Positions 63,105 through 64,000 of a stretch of DNA of 64,000 bases are shown one piece after another. Each line of letters opens with the position of its first letter. The stretch's first letter is position 1. The DNA comes from Streptomyces naganishii JCM 4654 (GTDB lineage: Bacteria; Actinomycetota; Actinomycetes; Streptomycetales; Streptomycetaceae), in assembly GCF_014650575.1 (NCBI RefSeq), contig NZ_BMVF01000010.1, positions 124,001 through 188,000 on the forward strand. The letters run 5' to 3'. The notes under the pieces were generated by a model. The model was not told the origin of the DNA, did no database searches, and saw only the letters and a program-made list of their open reading frames with translations. Both the position numbers and the translations under genes were made by a program.

Positions 63105-64000
63105 CGGCACACCGCCAGCGCGTCCAGCGCCACCGCGCCCTGGCCCCTGGGCAGGACCACCAGCGGGTTGATGTCCAGCTCGGCGAGGTCGCCGCCGAGC
63201 TCCAGCGCCATCCGCTGCACCCGCAGCACGACCTCGACCAGCGCCTCCACATCGGCCGGCGGCCGCCCCCGCACCCCGTCCAGCAGGGCCCGCCCCCGCA
63301 GTTCCGCGAGCATCGCGCGCGCCTGTTCCTCGCCGAAGGGCGGCACCCGCACCGCCGCGTCCCGCAGCACCTCGACGAGTACGCCCCCGAGCCCCACGGT
63401 CACCGTCGGCCCGAACAGCTCGTCGTGCGTGACGCCGACGACCATCTCCACGCCCCGCTCGACCATCTGGCACACCAGTACGCCGTCCAGCTCCACGCCC
63501 TCGTAACGGGCGGTGTCGGTCAGCTCCCGGTAGGCGTCCCGTACCTGGCTGGCCGAGGTCAGCCCGATCCGCACCAGGCCCAGCTCGGTCTTGTGCGCGA
63601 GCCGCGCGCCGGAGGCCTTCATCACCACCGGGTAGCCCACCTGCCCGGCCGCGCGCACAGCCGCCGCCGCGCTGGTCACCAGCTGCTCGCGCGGCACCCG
63701 GATGCCGTAGGCGCGCAGCAGCTGCTTGGCCGCGTGCTCGCTGAGCTGCTCGCCGGGCCGCATCAGCGCCGACGCCTTGCGGAAGGACGGCGAGGTGGTG
63801 CGGGGCGCCTCGTCGAAGGGGGAGCGGTACTCGCGTACGAAACGGTGGTGGCCGAGCCAGGCGCGTACGGCGGTGAGGCAGTTGCCCACCGTGCGGAAGG
63901 TGGCCACGCGGGAGGAGCCGAGCAGCACCTCGCGGTACGCCGCCTCGGTGCCGACCGGCGAGCCCCACACCACGCACACCAGCTTGTCGGTCCGCTCGGC
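63101..64000 (-). CDS. ADP-forming acyl-CoA synthetase, ATP-grasp (beta) part, 5' end outside window
   Basis: The minus-strand frame runs off the right edge; about 300 C-terminal residues are seen. Motifs: QLLRAYGIRVPREQ, GYPVVMKASGARLAHKTELGLVRIGL, GVTHDELFGPTVTVGLGGVLVEVLRD and DLAELDINPLVVLPRGQG, all typical of the acetate-CoA ligase (ADP-forming)/Pat-like ATP-grasp domain. The upstream part (CVVWGSPVGTEAAYREVL) is the end of the CoA-binding/ligase region, so it is probably a fused single-chain enzyme. First gene of the pair with the enoyl-CoA hydratase. Confidence 0.85.
   Translation of the reverse strand, partial: AERTDKLVCVVWGSPVGTEAAYREVLLGSSRVATFRTVGNCLTAVRAWLGHHRFVREYRSPFDEAPRTTSPSFRKASALMRPGEQLSEHAAKQLLRAYGIRVPREQLVTSAAAAVRAAGQVGYPVVMKASGARLAHKTELGLVRIGLTSASQVRDAYRELTDTARYEGVELDGVLVCQMVERGVEMVVGVTHDELFGPTVTVGLGGVLVEVLRDAAVRVPPFGEEQARAMLAELRGRALLDGVRGRPPADVEALVEVVLRVQRMALELGGDLAELDINPLVVLPRGQGAVALDALAVCR

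Overview
The window is about 72% GC and codes almost entirely in GC3-rich frames, with many GTG starts and many 4-bp ATGA/GTGA stop-start overlaps. It carries a DmdR1-type iron regulator, mycothiol-type domains, a DasR-like operator and Streptomyces-specific families, so it is chromosomal DNA of a Streptomyces close to the S. coelicolor group. From memory, not checked, much of the gene order (serC, an Atu-like acyl-CoA carboxylase cluster, a cinnamate-type CoA ligase, citrate synthase 2, pdxH, a UPF0309 SIS protein, dmdR1, a SCO4402-family protein, purU) follows the SCO4366-SCO4410 region of S. coelicolor.

Layout. 1-5.4 kb: end of an MFS transporter, two duplicated Uma2-type nuclease genes with the same promoter block, thpR, an aldo/keto reductase, an SGNH hydrolase and an exported propeller-like protein. 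5.5-10.9 kb: serC, a large FAD/Fe-S dehydrogenase and an EamA exporter. 11.0-21.3 kb: a tightly overlapping operon (DinB-like protein, AtuA-like protein, both subunits of a biotin-dependent acyl-CoA carboxylase, acyl-CoA dehydrogenase, cinnamate/coumarate-type CoA ligase, enoyl-CoA hydratase-like protein, TetR regulator) that looks like a branched or terpenoid acyl-CoA degradation route. 21.3-28.7 kb: citrate synthase and pdxH (divergent), a long intergenic minisatellite, a SIS-domain protein behind a DasR-like operator, a GNAT, a PAS protein, RidA and dmdR1. 28.8-43.6 kb: palindrome-rich DNA, an alpha/beta-hydrolase whose nucleophile serine is replaced, an ABC exporter, a second GC-rich tandem repeat, a small Prim-Pol-like protein, an HTH/TPR regulator, a secretory-type repeat protein, a solute-binding lipoprotein, purU, an ECF sigma/anti-sigma pair and a STAS protein.

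43.7-55.3 kb holds a second catabolic region: two acyl-CoA synthetase/dehydrogenase groups, an amidohydrolase, a putative heteromeric acyl-CoA dehydrogenase pair, a cyclase, an SDR and a zinc alcohol dehydrogenase. A 15-bp palindrome, CTGACG-N3-CGTCAG, lies at the promoters of this region. It recurs at 62.2 kb in front of a flavin reductase that neighbours an enoyl-CoA hydratase and an ADP-forming acyl-CoA synthetase subunit. This suggests one TetR-type regulon split by a later insertion.

55.5-60.3 kb is that insertion: a small integrated element with an R4-type large serine integrase, an HTH-sensor repressor, a divergent cassette (64-aa Cys protein, glycine-rich-domain-like protein, methyltransferase), and a resolvase broken by a 31-bp tandem duplication. 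It interrupts an MFS gene, and the right flank (60.3-61.05 kb) is a graveyard of three gene fragments. No rRNA, tRNA or CRISPR array was seen.
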